NCBI RefSeq assembly: GCF_001715295.1
Contig: NZ_MDKB01000004.1
Coordinates: 124,001 to 188,000, forward strand
Reading direction: 5' to 3'
From: Streptomyces griseus
GTDB taxonomy: Bacteria; Actinomycetota; Actinomycetes; Streptomycetales; Streptomycetaceae
Length of the DNA stretch: 64,000 nucleotides
The position numbers and the translations under genes were made by a program. A model generated the notes under the pieces. That model was not told the origin of the DNA and ran no database searches. It saw only the letters and a program-made list of their open reading frames with translations. Positions 17,309-27,058 of the stretch are shown piece after piece. The first letter of the stretch is position 1, and the number at the start of each line of letters is the position of its first letter.

Positions 17309-18139
17309 TCAGCGGGCCCGTGCGGAAAGGGCGCGCTCGCCCGCGGCGCGCATCGCGGCGAGCGGTGCGTGGCGCCCGGTCATCTGTTCCACCTGGAAGA
17401 CGGCCTGGTGGACCAGGAGGTCGAGTCCCCCGACGACGCTCGCGCCGGTCGCCGACCAGCGCGAGGCGAGAACCGTCGGCCAGGGCTCGTACAGCACGTC
17501 GAACAGTGTGCCGGGAGACCCCGGTACCGCGTCCGCCAAGGCGTCCGTCGCACCGGCCGGAGTCGTCGCGATCACCAGGGGAGCACGCAGCGCCCGGTCC
17601 GCCGTCGCCCAGTCGGCGGTCACGACGTCCACGCCGAGGCGTTCGCCCCAGCCGCGCATCTCGTCGGCGCGCTCCTGGCTGCGCACGTACGCGGTCACGG
17701 GCCCGGTGCAGACCTGGGCGAGGGCGGCGAGCGCGGAGGAGGCCGTGGCACCGGCGCCGAGGACGGCGGCGGAGTCGACCTTCTCGACCCCGCGTTCACG
17801 CAGGGCCGCGACCATGCCGGGGATGTCGGTGTTGTCGCCGGTCCGGCGGCCGTCCTCCGTGAACACCACGGTGTTGACGGCCTCGACGGAGGCCGCCGCC
17901 TCGCTGATCCCGTCGAGCAGGGGGATGACCGCCCGCTTGAGCGGCATGGTGAGGGAGAGGCCCGCCCAGGAGGAGTCCAGCCGCTCGAGGAAGCCGGGGA
18001 GCGCCGCCTCGTCCACCTCGAAGCGGTCGTACGACCACTCCTCCAGACCGAGCTCCGCGTAGGCGGCACGGTGGAGGGCCGGTGAGAGGGAGTGGGCGAT
18101 CGGAGAGCCGAGGACGGCCGCCCGTCTGGAGACACTCAT
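17309..18139 (-). CDS. aroE: Shikimate dehydrogenase
   Basis: A 276-residue NADP-linked shikimate dehydrogenase. The shikimate-binding N-terminal domain shows LGSPIAHSLSPALH, then SLTMPLK with the catalytic Lys, and NTDIPG. The nucleotide-binding VLGAGATASSALAAL lies near residue 125. The ATG overlaps the mltG stop (ATGA), so it is co-translated with mltG; 155 bases without an evident gene separate it from aroC. Confidence 0.95.
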   Translation of the reverse strand: MSVSRRAAVLGSPIAHSLSPALHRAAYAELGLEEWSYDRFEVDEAALPGFLERLDSSWAGLSLTMPLKRAVIPLLDGISEAAASVEAVNTVVFTEDGRRTGDNTDIPGMVAALRERGVEKVDSAAVLGAGATASSALAALAQVCTGPVTAYVRSQERADEMRGWGERLGVDVVTADWATADRALRAPLVIATTPAGATDALADAVPGSPGTLFDVLYEPWPTVLASRWSATGASVVGGLDLLVHQAVFQVEQMTGRHAPLAAMRAAGERALSARAR

Positions 18140-19977
18140 TGGCCGGCCTTCTGCTCCTCGTACTTCCGACGGTTACGTTCGTGCTCCTCGTTCGTCACCG
18201 CGAACAGCGTCTCGTCCTCGGTCACGGACACGAAGTAGTACCAGGGGCCGGACGCCGGGCTGATCGCCGAGTGCAGCGCTTCCGCGCCCGGGTTGGAGAT
18301 CGGGCCGGCCGGGAGACCCTTGACGCGGTACGTGTTGTACGGATCGTCTATCTTCCGCAGAGCGTCCACGGCTCCGACGTCCAGCGTGCTCTCGTCGCGG
18401 ATGTAGTTGACCGTCGAGTCGAATTCCAGCCTTCCGACCGTCTCCAGGTTGTCCGGCTTCAGGCGGTTGTAGACGACCGTGGCGACCTTGTCGAAGTCGC
18501 GCTTGTACTTGCCCTCCTTCTGGACAAGGCTCGCCACGGTGATCAGGTCGAGCGGGGAGGCCAGATGCAGCTTCTTCGCATTTTCCTCGATGTCGAGCTT
18601 GGCGTATTCCTTGTTGGCCCGCGCGACCATCTTCTTGAGCGCGTCCTCAGGTTTCGACCCGGCTGGGATCGCGTATGCCGCCGGGAAGAGGAACCCTTCC
18701 AGCGGGTCCTTGATCTCGGGGTCGTCGTCGGCCCATGCGGGCAGGCCGAGGCTCTCGGCCTTGGTCTTCGCGACGCCGGCCGTGGTGCCGGACTTGAGCT
18801 TGAGCCGTTTGTCGATCGCCGCGTAGATGCCGGTGGTACTCGTACCCTCGGGAATGATCAGTGCGTTCTGGCTCTTCGGGTCCAGCATCAATTCGATGGC
18901 ACTGTCGGCAGACATCTTCTCCCTGAGGAGATAGACACCGGCCTGCAGGGAACCTCCCTTGGGGTTCCCGTTCTGCGCCGAGACGAAGGCATCGACGGAC
19001 TTCACGACGCCGGCCTTCTTCAGGATGTTCGCGATCTCGTTCCCCAAGGCGCCCTCGGGAATTTCGACCTCGACCGAGCCCGTGCCGTCACCCGCGTAGT
19101 CGGGCGCCGCGCCGAACTGGTTCTGGTAATAGGAGTAGCCCACGTAGACCACCCCGCCGAGGCCGCCGACCAGGACCGCGGCGACGCCCAGGCAGGCGCA
19201 GCCGTTCCGGCTCTTCTTCTTGCCCTTGCCCCGGCGCTCGCCGCTGCCCCGGCGGGATGCACGCGGGTCGTCGTCGTACGCGTCCTCTTCGTCACGGCTC
19301 GTGTCGCGGCGCGTGTCCCGGCCGGCCGCCGGTTCGTCCGCGCCCGTGAAGAAGGGGTGTGTCTCCTCCTGCGGCGCGTCCGGATCCCAGTCGGGGTTCT
19401 GCTGCTGGGGCTGCTGCGGCTCTTGGGGCTGCTGCGGCTCTTGCGGCTGCCGGCCCTGGTGCTGCTGACTCCGGTGGGCCTGCTCGCGGTGGCCGGGGGG
19501 CTGGGGCGGGGGGTAGGCCTCGGACGTGCCGTAGTAGTCGGCCTGCTCGCCGTAGCCGCCCTGGGTGTCGCCGTAGGGGAGCTGCGGATCGTACGGCACG
19601 GTCTGCTGCGGGCCCGTGTCCCAGCCGCCGTTGTACTGCTGCGGCTGCTCGGGCGGCTGCTGCGCGTACGGGTCGTGCGGGGTGCCGTACTGCTGCTGGT
19701 GCTGGGACTGCTGGACGGTGTACGGGTCCTGCTGGTACTGCTGGGCGTAGGCGTCCTGCTGCTGGTGCTGCTGCGCGTACGGGTCCTGCTGCTGATGCTG
19801 CGCGTACGGGTCCTGCTGGTAGCCCTGCTGGGCGTACGGGTCCTGCGCGTAGGACTGCTGCTGCTGGCCTTCGTACTGGCCCGGGCCCTGGCCGTGGGCG
19901 GCCCATCCCTGGTCCCCGTAGAGCGGGTCCTCGGGATGCCACGGTTCGGAGCCGGGGCCCCGGCCATACTCAGTCAT
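18136..19977 (-). CDS. mltG: Endolytic transglycosylase MltG with long glutamine-rich N-terminus
   Basis: A 613-residue membrane-anchored lytic transglycosylase that cuts nascent peptidoglycan strands. The cytoplasmic N-terminal region of about 240 residues is dominated by Gln/Tyr/Pro repeats (DPYAQQ-like units between about residues 30 and 95). One transmembrane helix follows (LGVAAVLVGGLGGVVYVGY), then the LysM-like and YceG catalytic domains. The catalytic Glu lies in ASLVQKEGKY, and LPAGPISNPG is the C-terminal signature. I chose the ATG at 19977 with a close GGGGA; a GTG at 20043 is possible. Confidence 0.9.
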   Translation of the reverse strand: MTEYGRGPGSEPWHPEDPLYGDQGWAAHGQGPGQYEGQQQQSYAQDPYAQQGYQQDPYAQHQQQDPYAQQHQQQDAYAQQYQQDPYTVQQSQHQQQYGTPHDPYAQQPPEQPQQYNGGWDTGPQQTVPYDPQLPYGDTQGGYGEQADYYGTSEAYPPPQPPGHREQAHRSQQHQGRQPQEPQQPQEPQQPQQQNPDWDPDAPQEETHPFFTGADEPAAGRDTRRDTSRDEEDAYDDDPRASRRGSGERRGKGKKKSRNGCACLGVAAVLVGGLGGVVYVGYSYYQNQFGAAPDYAGDGTGSVEVEIPEGALGNEIANILKKAGVVKSVDAFVSAQNGNPKGGSLQAGVYLLREKMSADSAIELMLDPKSQNALIIPEGTSTTGIYAAIDKRLKLKSGTTAGVAKTKAESLGLPAWADDDPEIKDPLEGFLFPAAYAIPAGSKPEDALKKMVARANKEYAKLDIEENAKKLHLASPLDLITVASLVQKEGKYKRDFDKVATVVYNRLKPDNLETVGRLEFDSTVNYIRDESTLDVGAVDALRKIDDPYNTYRVKGLPAGPISNPGAEALHSAISPASGPWYYFVSVTEDETLFAVTNEEHERNRRKYEEQKAGQ

Positions 19978-20076
19978 CGATCCCCTAGAGCCGCGAGACG
20001 CGTTCCGTCTCTTCGCTTGGCTGTGCGGTGTCTGTTCGAACACCGGCGCATCGCGCGGAACGTTACCGTATCGCGA

Positions 20077-20541
20077 TCAGACAACCACTTCGACGCCCTC
20101 GCCCGGCGCGCTACCTGACGCCCGTTCGGACTCCAGAGCGTTCTGGAGGATCACCACAGCGGCAGCCTGGTCGATGACAGAACGGCCCTTCCTGGACTTC
20201 ACGCCCGAGGCCCGCAGCCCGTGGGTGGCCGTCACTGTGGTCATCCTCTCGTCCACCAGGCGCACGGGCACCGGCGCGATCGCCCGTGCGAAGACCTGGG
20301 CGAAGGCCCGGACCTTGGCGGCGGCGGGACCTTCGCCGCCGCCGAGGGAGCGGGGCAGGCCGACGATGACCTCGATCGGCTCGTACTCCTCGACGATCAT
20401 GCCGAGCCGCCGGTGGGCGGCCGGGACGTCACGTCCCGGCACGGTCTCCACCGGCGTGGCGAGGATCCCGTCGGGGTCGCACGAGGCGACCCCGATACGG
20501 GCGTCCCCGACGTCGATGGCGAGTCGGCGTCCACGGCGCAT
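20077..20541 (-). CDS. ruvX: Putative pre-16S rRNA nuclease / Holliday junction resolvase-like (YqgF)
   Basis: A 154-residue RNase H-fold protein of the YqgF/RuvX family, implicated in 16S rRNA 5' maturation. It starts MRRGRRLAIDVGDARIG with the first catalytic Asp, keeps the central VGLPRSL and DERMTTVTA segments, and ends with the IDQAAAVVIL helix carrying the last Asp. A GTG at 20553 overlapping the alaS stop (GTGA) is an alternative start four codons upstream. The alaS-ruvX-mltG-aroE order is conserved in actinobacteria. Confidence 0.93.
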   Translation of the reverse strand: MRRGRRLAIDVGDARIGVASCDPDGILATPVETVPGRDVPAAHRRLGMIVEEYEPIEVIVGLPRSLGGGEGPAAAKVRAFAQVFARAIAPVPVRLVDERMTTVTATHGLRASGVKSRKGRSVIDQAAAVVILQNALESERASGSAPGEGVEVVV

Positions 20542-20549
20542 CTGCGGCG

Positions 20550-23219
20550 TCACGCCGTCTCGGTGACGAGGCGTTCGACAGCGGCGACGGCATCGCCGAT
20601 GGCGTCCGGGTTCTGACCGCCGCCCTGGGCGACGTCCGGCTTGCCGCCGCCACCGCCGCCGAGGGTCTTGGCGGCCGTGCGGACCAGGTCGCCGGCCTTG
20701 AGGCCGCGCTCGCGGGCGGCCTCGTTGGTGGCGATGACGGTCAGCGGGCGTCCGTTGGCCGTGGTGAACAGGGCCACGACGGCCGGCCGGCCGCCCTGGA
20801 TGCGTCCGCGCACGTCGAGAACCAGCTTGCGCAGGTCGTCGGCCGACGTGCCGTCGGGCACCTGACCGGTGACCAGGGCGACGCCCCGGACGTCCTTGGC
20901 GGACTCCACCAGCCCTCCGGCGGCCTGCAGGACCTTCTCCGCGCGGAACTTCTCGATCTCCTTCTCGGCGTCCTTCAGCTTGCCGAGCATGCCGGAGATC
21001 TTCTCGGGGAGCTCCTCGGGACGGCCCTTGAGCAGTTCCTGGAGCTGGGCGACGACCGTGTGCTCCTTGGCGAGGAAGTTGTACGCGTCGACACCGACCA
21101 GGGCCTCGATACGGCGTACACCCGACCCGATGGACGACTCGCCGAGCAGTTTCACCAGACCCAGCTGAGCGGTGTTGTGGACGTGCGTACCGCCGCACAG
21201 CTCCTTGGAGAAGTCACCGATGGTCACGACCCGGACGCGCTCGCCGTACTTCTCGCCGAACTCGGCGATGGCGCCCTGCTTCTTGGCCTCGTCGATGGAC
21301 ATGACCTCGGCCTGGACGTCGAGCTCCCGGGCGAGGACCTCGTTGATCTTCTGCTCGACGTCGGTGAGGACCGTGCCGGGTACGGCGGCGGGCGAGCCGA
21401 AGTCGAAGCGGAAGCGGCCGGGCGAGTTCTCCGAGCCGGCCTGGGCGGCCGTCGGGCCGAGCGCGTCGCGCAGTGCCTGGTGGGTGAGGTGGGTGGCGCT
21501 GTGGGCGCGGGCGATGGCACGGCGACGGGTGCCGTCGATGGCGGCGTAGGCCGAGGCGCCGACGGTCACCTCGCCGACCTGCACCGAACCCTTGTGGACC
21601 GAGACGCCGGGGACCGGCTGCTGGACGTCGCGGACCTGGATGACGGCGCCGGTGTCGAGCTTGATCCGGCCCTGGTCGGCGAGCTGACCGCCGCCCTCGG
21701 CGTAGAACGGGGTGCGGTCCAGGACGACCTCGACCTCGTCGCCCTCGGTGGCGGCGGGTGAGGGGACGCCGTCGACGAGCAGGCCGACGATCTTCGACTC
21801 GCCCTCGTTGCTGGTGTAGCCGGTGAATTCGGTGACGCCCGAGCTGTCGGCGACCTCGCGGTAGGCGGACAGGTCGGCGTGACCGGTCTTCTTGGCCTTG
21901 GCGTCGGCCTTGGCGCGCTCCCGCTGCTCCTTCATCAGACGGCGGAAGCCGTCCTCGTCGACCGAGAGGCCCTGTTCGGCGGCCATCTCCAGCGTGAGGT
22001 CGATCGGGAAGCCCCAGGTGTCGTGGAGCAGGAACGCCTTGTCGCCGGCCAGGACCTTGCCACCGGCGGCCTTGGTCTCGCTCACGGCGGTGTCGAGGAT
22101 GTTCGTGCCGCCCTTGAGTGCCTTCAGGAAGGCGGCTTCCTCGGCGAGGGCGACGGTCTCGATGCGCTTGCGGTCGGTGATCAGCTCGGGGTACTGCTGC
22201 CCCATCGTCTCGACGACGACCTCGACCAGGTCCCGGACGACCGGTCCGGTGGCGCCCAGCAGCCGCATGTTGCGGATGGCACGGCGCATGATGCGGCGCA
22301 GGACGTAGCCGCGGCCCTCGTTGCCGGGGGTGACGCCGTCGCCGATGAGCATCACCGACGTACGGATGTGGTCGGCGACGACGCGCAGGGAGACGTCGGA
22401 ACCGTGCTCGGCGCCGTAGCGCACCCCGGTGAGCTCGGTGGCCTTGTCCATCACGACGCGCAGGGTGTCGGTCTCGTACATGTTCTGTACGTCCTGCAGG
22501 ATCATGGCGAGGCGTTCGAGGCCGAGACCGGTGTCGATGTTCTTCGACGGGAGGTCCCCCAGGATCGGGAAGTCCTCCTTGCCGTCGCCGGCGCCGCGCT
22601 CGTACTGCATGAAGACCAGGTTCCAGATCTCCACGTACCGCTCGTCGTTGACGGCGGGGCCGCCCTCGACGCCGAACTCGGGGCCGCGGTCGTAGTTGAT
22701 CTCCGAGCACGGGCCGCACGGGCCGGGAACGCCCATGGACCAGAAGTTGTCCTTCTTGCCCAGGCGCTGGATGCGCTCGGCCGGCACGCCGATCTTCTCG
22801 CGCCAGATGGTCTCGGCTTCGTCGTCGTCGAGGTAGACGGTGATCCACAGGCGCTCGGGGTCGAGGCCGAAGCCGCCCTCCGCCACGGGAGCCGTGAGAG
22901 CCTCCCAGGCGTAGCGGATGGCGCCTTCCTTGAAGTAGTCGCCGAAGGAGAAGTTGCCGCACATCTGGAAGAACGTGCCGTGCCGGGTGGTCTTGCCGAC
23001 CTCTTCGATGTCCGGCGTGCGCACGCACTTCTGCACGCTGGTGACGCGCGGGGCGGGCGGCTTGACCTCGCCGAGGAAGTACGGCTTGAAGGGCACCATG
23101 CCCGCGGGGACCAGCAGCAGAGTCGGGTCGTCCGCGATGAGCGACGCCGAAGGCACGACGGTGTGGCCGCGCTCCTCGAAGAAGCTCAGCCAGCGGCGGC
23201 GAATTTCAGCCGACTCCAT
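20550..23219 (-). CDS. alaS: Alanyl-tRNA synthetase
   Basis: An 889-residue class II alanyl-tRNA synthetase. The aminoacylation core begins [13 protein letters not shown] and contains the motif region [20 protein letters not shown]. The editing domain has the zinc-binding HSATHL and CGGTHV motifs, and the C-terminal oligomerisation domain ends in a Gly-rich linker (about [11 protein letters not shown]). The start ATG shares one base with the upstream stop (TAATG). Length is typical. Confidence 0.98.
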   Translation of the reverse strand: MESAEIRRRWLSFFEERGHTVVPSASLIADDPTLLLVPAGMVPFKPYFLGEVKPPAPRVTSVQKCVRTPDIEEVGKTTRHGTFFQMCGNFSFGDYFKEGAIRYAWEALTAPVAEGGFGLDPERLWITVYLDDDEAETIWREKIGVPAERIQRLGKKDNFWSMGVPGPCGPCSEINYDRGPEFGVEGGPAVNDERYVEIWNLVFMQYERGAGDGKEDFPILGDLPSKNIDTGLGLERLAMILQDVQNMYETDTLRVVMDKATELTGVRYGAEHGSDVSLRVVADHIRTSVMLIGDGVTPGNEGRGYVLRRIMRRAIRNMRLLGATGPVVRDLVEVVVETMGQQYPELITDRKRIETVALAEEAAFLKALKGGTNILDTAVSETKAAGGKVLAGDKAFLLHDTWGFPIDLTLEMAAEQGLSVDEDGFRRLMKEQRERAKADAKAKKTGHADLSAYREVADSSGVTEFTGYTSNEGESKIVGLLVDGVPSPAATEGDEVEVVLDRTPFYAEGGGQLADQGRIKLDTGAVIQVRDVQQPVPGVSVHKGSVQVGEVTVGASAYAAIDGTRRRAIARAHSATHLTHQALRDALGPTAAQAGSENSPGRFRFDFGSPAAVPGTVLTDVEQKINEVLARELDVQAEVMSIDEAKKQGAIAEFGEKYGERVRVVTIGDFSKELCGGTHVHNTAQLGLVKLLGESSIGSGVRRIEALVGVDAYNFLAKEHTVVAQLQELLKGRPEELPEKISGMLGKLKDAEKEIEKFRAEKVLQAAGGLVESAKDVRGVALVTGQVPDGTSADDLRKLVLDVRGRIQGGRPAVVALFTTANGRPLTVIATNEAARERGLKAGDLVRTAAKTLGGGGGGKPDVAQGGGQNPDAIGDAVAAVERLVTETA

Positions 23220-23563
23220 TAGTGGTCCTCATTCCGGTTGTCCGAGTTGTAGGGAAGTGTGCGGTAGGTGGGGGCGCGGCGCGCCTCGGCCGCTTCGACG
23301 GCCGCCCGTGAGGGGGCCGGGAGTTCGGGATCGACCGGAGCCTGCAGGCCCAGCGCGCCGCCCAGTTCGGCCTCCCGCCTGACCATGCCCTCGCGCACGT
23401 CGAGCGCGAAGTCCTTGAGCCGGTGGCCCGCTTCGAGTGCCTTGTCGGCGGCCTGCGCGGCGAGGCTCTCGGGGGTCAGCTGCCTGATCTTGCGGTTGAC
23501 CTTGGTGGTGGCCCAGACACCGGCGGCGGCGCCGGCGGTGAACCAGAACGTACGGCGGAACAT
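23219..23563 (-). CDS. Small conserved protein (DUF6167-like)
   Basis: A 114-residue protein with a hydrophobic N-terminal segment ([17 protein letters not shown]) followed by a charged helical region. It matches the small actinobacterial family encoded next to alaS (DUF6167, by recollection). One membrane anchor facing the cytoplasm is likely. Stop and alaS start overlap as TAATG, so its expression is tied to alaS. Function unknown. Confidence 0.8.
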   Translation of the reverse strand: MFRRTFWFTAGAAAGVWATTKVNRKIRQLTPESLAAQAADKALEAGHRLKDFALDVREGMVRREAELGGALGLQAPVDPELPAPSRAAVEAAEARRAPTYRTLPYNSDNRNEDH

Positions 23564-23570
23564 CGCTGCG

Positions 23571-24029
23571 TCAGTCCTTCTGTCCGCGGGAGCTACGGCC
23601 GTTCCGCTTCCTGCGGGCGGACGGCACGGTACGGCCGACGATCACCGTGCGGCGGGGGCGGGGGTCCGGCTCCGGCTCGGGCGCGGTCCGGCGGCCGAGC
23701 GCCTGGCGCACTCCGTAGCCGAACGCGGCGACCTTCACGAGGGGGCCGCCGAAGGTGGAGGCGACGGTGGTCGAGAGCGCGGAGGCGTTGGAGGTGACCT
23801 CCTGCACGTCACTCGCGATGGCGTCGACCTTGTCGAGCTGCGTCTGCGCGGACCGCAGGGTCGCGGAGGCGTCGGCGAGCAGCGGCACGGCCTGCTCGGT
23901 CACGTCCGCCACCAGCGCGGTGGTCGCCCTGAGCGTCTGGGCCAGCCTCACCAGCACCACGGCCAGGAAGGAGACCAGGATCGCCCAGAAGACGGCCACC
24001 AGGATCCCGGCCACCTCTCCACCGGACAC
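23571..24029 (-). CDS. DUF948-domain membrane protein
   Basis: A 152-residue protein with one N-terminal transmembrane helix (ILVAVFWAILVSFLAVVLVRL) and a helical, heptad-like central region (LADASATLRSAQTQLDKVDAI), the pattern of DUF948 proteins. The C-terminus is basic and probably disordered. It sits seven bases upstream of the DUF6167-like gene and is probably the first gene of the transcript running through alaS. Function unknown. Confidence 0.82.
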   Translation of the reverse strand: MSGGEVAGILVAVFWAILVSFLAVVLVRLAQTLRATTALVADVTEQAVPLLADASATLRSAQTQLDKVDAIASDVQEVTSNASALSTTVASTFGGPLVKVAAFGYGVRQALGRRTAPEPEPDPRPRRTVIVGRTVPSARRKRNGRSSRGQKD

Positions 24030-24583
24030 AGTGCACCGCTCTCTTCTCGTCGCCCGCTCCGGCCGGGGCCTGTCCCGGCCTGCCCGACCGGCCGTCCGCG
24101 TCCTGCCGACCGGGCCGATCGTCGTCCCTCGAGCCTATCGCGCCGGGCGTCACCCGCCGTACCGCATTCTGCCCCGCCGGGGCGGCGCGGAGCCGGACGC
24201 ACATCCTGGCGCACGCGGCGCCGGGGCACGCGCGGACCGGCCGGGCACGCCGGAGGCCCGGCGAGGCCGTGCCCCGCGCGTACACCTTCCCCGACCTGCC
24301 GAGCACGCGGAGGCTGCCGGCGCCGGCACCCTCGGATGCGAAGGACCCGGCGGGGACCGGGTCCTGGGGGCGGCGGAGGGGTGCGGCCCGCGGCGGGCCC
24401 ACCCGGGACCCCCACTCCGGCGGGCTCCCGGATGCGGCGCCGACCGGCGCGCCCGGGCGGGATCGAGGGCGAACGACGGAGCGGAGGGGCGCCCGGCCGG
24501 ACGTGCGGGCCGCGAGGGCGGCCGGGAGCCCGGCGGACCGGCCCCGAAGGGTGTACGCGGCCGGACGGGCGGGGACGGACGAA
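24030..24583. other. GC-rich spacer without a recognisable gene
   Basis: About 550 bases between the DUF948 gene and the rpsD terminator. Open frames here are Arg/Pro/Gly-rich, lack family similarity I recognise and have no good ribosome binding site. It should hold the promoter of the DUF948-alaS transcript. Confidence 0.5.
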
Positions 24584-24620
24584 GGCCCGCCGCCTCCCGG
24601 ATGACAGGGAGGGGCGGGCC
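24584..24620 (-). terminator. rpsD terminator
   Basis: GGCCCGCCGCCTCCC (24584-24598) pairs with GGGAGGGGCGGGCC (24607-24620) with a single unpaired base and an 8-base loop, 28 bases beyond the rpsD stop. Confidence 0.75.
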
Positions 24621-24647
24621 CGAGCTCGGAGAGCCGCTACGCCTGGA

Positions 24648-25262
24648 TCAGCGGGCGTAGTACTCGACGACGAGCTGCTCGTCGCAGATGACGGGGATTT
24701 CCTTGCGGTTCGGGTCCCGGTCCAGGCGGAAGGCCAGGGCCTTCAGGTTCACCTGGAGGTAGCGCGGGGTCTCACCGTCGGTGTCGTAACCACCCTCGCG
24801 GGCCACCTGGAAGGGGACCTTGGAGCGGCTGCGCTCGCGGACCTGGACGATGTCGTCGGGGCGCACGCGGAAGGACGGCTTGTCGACCTTGCCACCGTTG
24901 ACCTCGATGTGGCCGTGGACGACCATCTGGCGGGCCTGGTAGATGGTCCGGGCGATGCCCGAACGCAGGACCAGGGCGTCGAGACGGCGCTCGAGCTCGA
25001 CGACCAGCGCCTCGCCCGTCTTGCCCTCGGCCTTGCGGGCGCGGTCGTAGGCGCGCGCCATCTGGCGCTCGCTGATGTCGTACTGCGCACGCAGACGCTG
25101 CTTCTCGAGCAGACGGACCTTGTAGTCCGAGTTCTGCTTGCGGCCACGGCCGTGCTCGCCCGGCGGGTAGGGGCGGGCTTCGAAGTACTTGACAGCCTTC
25201 GGCGTCAGGGCGATGCCGAGGGCACGCGACTTCTTGACCTTGGGACGCGACTGGTTAGGCAC
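24648..25262 (-). CDS. rpsD: 30S ribosomal protein S4
   Basis: A 204-residue S4, a primary 16S rRNA binder in the small subunit body. It starts [17 protein letters not shown] and contains the S4 RNA-binding domain ([20 protein letters not shown], then [10 protein letters not shown]). The GTG at 25262 has GGAG three bases upstream and a second GGAGG further up; the longer frame to 25340 lacks family support. It is encoded alone, away from the main ribosomal operons, as is usual in Streptomyces. A DtxR/IdeR-like box lies 19 bases upstream. Confidence 0.97.
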   Translation of the reverse strand: MPNQSRPKVKKSRALGIALTPKAVKYFEARPYPPGEHGRGRKQNSDYKVRLLEKQRLRAQYDISERQMARAYDRARKAEGKTGEALVVELERRLDALVLRSGIARTIYQARQMVVHGHIEVNGGKVDKPSFRVRPDDIVQVRERSRSKVPFQVAREGGYDTDGETPRYLQVNLKALAFRLDRDPNRKEIPVICDEQLVVEYYAR

Positions 25263-25280
25263 GTTCTCCAGACCTCCGTT

Positions 25281-25299
25281 GTAGGTTAGGTTTACCTTA
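25281..25299. promoter_or_regulatory. Iron-box-like palindrome between rpsD and a small ORF
   Basis: GTAGGTTAGGTTTACCTTA matches 17 of 19 positions of the DtxR/IdeR/DmdR iron-box consensus TWAGGTTAGSCTWACCTWA. It lies 19 bases from the rpsD start on one side and 15 bases from the ATG of a 30-codon ORF on the other. It would overlap the promoter of either one. Confidence 0.6.
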
Positions 25300-25313
25300 C
25301 TCAAGGAGATCGC

Positions 25314-25406
25314 ATGTCTCGCCCTGGGAACACCACACACGTCACGGACAGCACAGACAGCGGCGGCGCGTCTTGGAAGCGCCGCTACGACGGAAGGCCG
25401 ATCTGA
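25314..25406 (+). CDS. Possible 30-residue peptide downstream of the iron box
   Basis: An ORF of 30 codons begins at an ATG that has an ideal AAGGAG five bases upstream, immediately after the iron-box-like site, and is divergent from rpsD. The peptide is polar ([10 protein letters not shown] start, [10 protein letters not shown] end) with no signal peptide or membrane segment. I recognise no family. It could be a real iron-regulated small protein, a leader peptide, or the remnant of a longer gene whose body was lost. Confidence 0.4.
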   Translation: MSRPGNTTHVTDSTDSGGASWKRRYDGRPI

Positions 25407-25643
25407 TCGTGGTCAGCCGCGTCCCAGCGGGCTTGAAAACATCCGGTTGCCGTCAGCAGCCGAACGCACACGAACTCTCGTACAGAGTACCTGCTCCGCC
25501 GTACTGCTCGTACCCGGGCCTGGTCACCCGGGCACCGGCCGGTGCCGGACACCCGGAGTGCGGGCCCCGGGGCGGGCTGTTCGGCGACCCGCGCCCTGCC
25601 GTGGACCCGCCCGGCGGAACCGCGTCACGCTGAGCGCGGACGG
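25407..25643. other. Intergenic region between the small ORF and rarA
   Basis: About 240 bases. I see no gene or clear hairpin; overlapping frames have no recognisable content. Confidence 0.4.
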
Positions 25644-27017
25644 TCAGGAGGGAGCCGTGCCGCTCGCCTCGCCGCGGCCGAGCCGCTCACGCACCCGGTC
25701 CGCCACATCGGCGTACCGCGCCTCCGCGCCGTAGCGCGTGGGTTCGTAGTAACGCCTGCCGCGGACCGTCTCCGGGGCGTACTCCTGGGCCGCGATGCCG
25801 CCGGGCACGTCGTGCGGGTAGATGTAGCCCTGGGCGTGACCCAGCTTGGCGGCGCCCTTGTAGTGGCCGTCGCGCAGATGCGCCGGGACCGGGCCCGCGA
25901 GCCCTCTGCGCACATCGTCCAGCGCGGCCGAGATGGCCAGGGTCGCGGCGTTGGACTTCGGGGCCAGGGCCAGCGCGATGGTGGCGTGGCTGAGGGTGAG
26001 CGCCGCCTCCGGGAAGCCGATCATGGCCACGGCCTGGGCCGCCGCCACCGCCGTGGGCAGCGCCGTCGGGTCGGCGAGGCCGATGTCCTCGCTGGCGGAG
26101 ATCATCAGCCGCCGGGCGATGAAGCGCGGGTCCTCCCCCGCCTCGATCATCCGGGCCAGATAGTGCAGGGCGGCGTCCACGTCCGATCCGCGGATCGACT
26201 TGATGAGGGCGCTCGCCACGTCGTAGTGCTGGTCGCCGTCACGGTCGTACTTCACCGCGGCACGGTCGACGGTCTCCTCGAGCGTCTCCAGCGTGATCTC
26301 CGGCTCGCGCTTGGCGAGGGCCGCTCCGGCCGCCGCCTCCAGCGCGGTCAGCGCACGCCGGGCGTCGCCGCCCGCGATCCGCAGCAGGTGCGCCTCGGCG
26401 GCCTCGGGCAGCGTGACCGCGCCGCCCAGGCCGCGCTCGTCGGTCAGGGCGCGGCGCAGCAGGGCCCTCAGGTCCTCGTCGGTGAGGGGCTCCAGCGTGA
26501 GGAGCAGGGAGCGCGAGAGCAGCGGCGAGATGATGGAGAAGTACGGATTCTCCGTGGTCGCCGCGATGAGGGTCACCCAGCGGTTCTCCACGGCGGGCAG
26601 CAGGGAGTCCTGCTGCGCCTTGGAGAAGCGGTGGATCTCGTCGAGGAAGAGGACCGTCTCCTTGCCGAAGCCCCCGGTGGCGCGGCGTGCGCCCTCGATG
26701 ACGGCCCGGACCTCCTTGACACCCGCGGTGATCGCGGAGAGTTCCACGAAGCGCTTGTTGGTGGCCTTGCTGACCACGTACGCCAGAGTCGTCTTGCCGG
26801 TGCCGGGCGGTCCCCAGAGGATGACGGACGAGGGCCCCGCAGGGCCTCCGCCGGCCTCACCGACGAGCCGGCGCAGCGGCGAGCCCGGCTTGAGCAGATG
26901 CTGCTGGCCGACGACCTCGTCCAGCGTGCGAGGACGCATCCGGACAGCCAGGGGGCTGCTGGACGGGTCCTTCTCCTGGCGGTCTTCGGCGGCTGCGGTA
27001 AAGAGGTCGGGCTCCAC
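25644..27017 (-). CDS. rarA: Replication-associated recombination protein A (AAA+ ATPase)
   Basis: A 457-residue MgsA/RarA/WRNIP1-family clamp-loader-like ATPase that acts at stalled replication forks. Walker [10 protein letters not shown] lies at residues 69-77, Walker [10 protein letters not shown] follows, and sensor 1 is in TTENPYFSI. The C-terminal tetramerisation domain contains [14 protein letters not shown] and the closing [15 protein letters not shown]. Length and domain order are normal. Confidence 0.96.
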   Translation of the reverse strand: MEPDLFTAAAEDRQEKDPSSSPLAVRMRPRTLDEVVGQQHLLKPGSPLRRLVGEAGGGPAGPSSVILWGPPGTGKTTLAYVVSKATNKRFVELSAITAGVKEVRAVIEGARRATGGFGKETVLFLDEIHRFSKAQQDSLLPAVENRWVTLIAATTENPYFSIISPLLSRSLLLTLEPLTDEDLRALLRRALTDERGLGGAVTLPEAAEAHLLRIAGGDARRALTALEAAAGAALAKREPEITLETLEETVDRAAVKYDRDGDQHYDVASALIKSIRGSDVDAALHYLARMIEAGEDPRFIARRLMISASEDIGLADPTALPTAVAAAQAVAMIGFPEAALTLSHATIALALAPKSNAATLAISAALDDVRRGLAGPVPAHLRDGHYKGAAKLGHAQGYIYPHDVPGGIAAQEYAPETVRGRRYYEPTRYGAEARYADVADRVRERLGRGEASGTAPS

Positions 27018-27058
27018 GCCTGGAAGCCTATGTCACCCCACCGACAGGACCACCGGCG

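Noticed and set aside
19730-19880. Tandem repeats in the MltG 5' region as a CRISPR-like or minisatellite array
   Set aside because: They are codon-level repeats of Gln/Tyr/Asp/Pro within an intact coding sequence, with no regular spacers.
25263-25340. A longer rpsD product with 26 extra N-terminal residues
   Set aside because: The conserved S4 sequence begins at VPNQSRP, which has its own ribosome binding site; the extension would translate the promoter and iron-box region.
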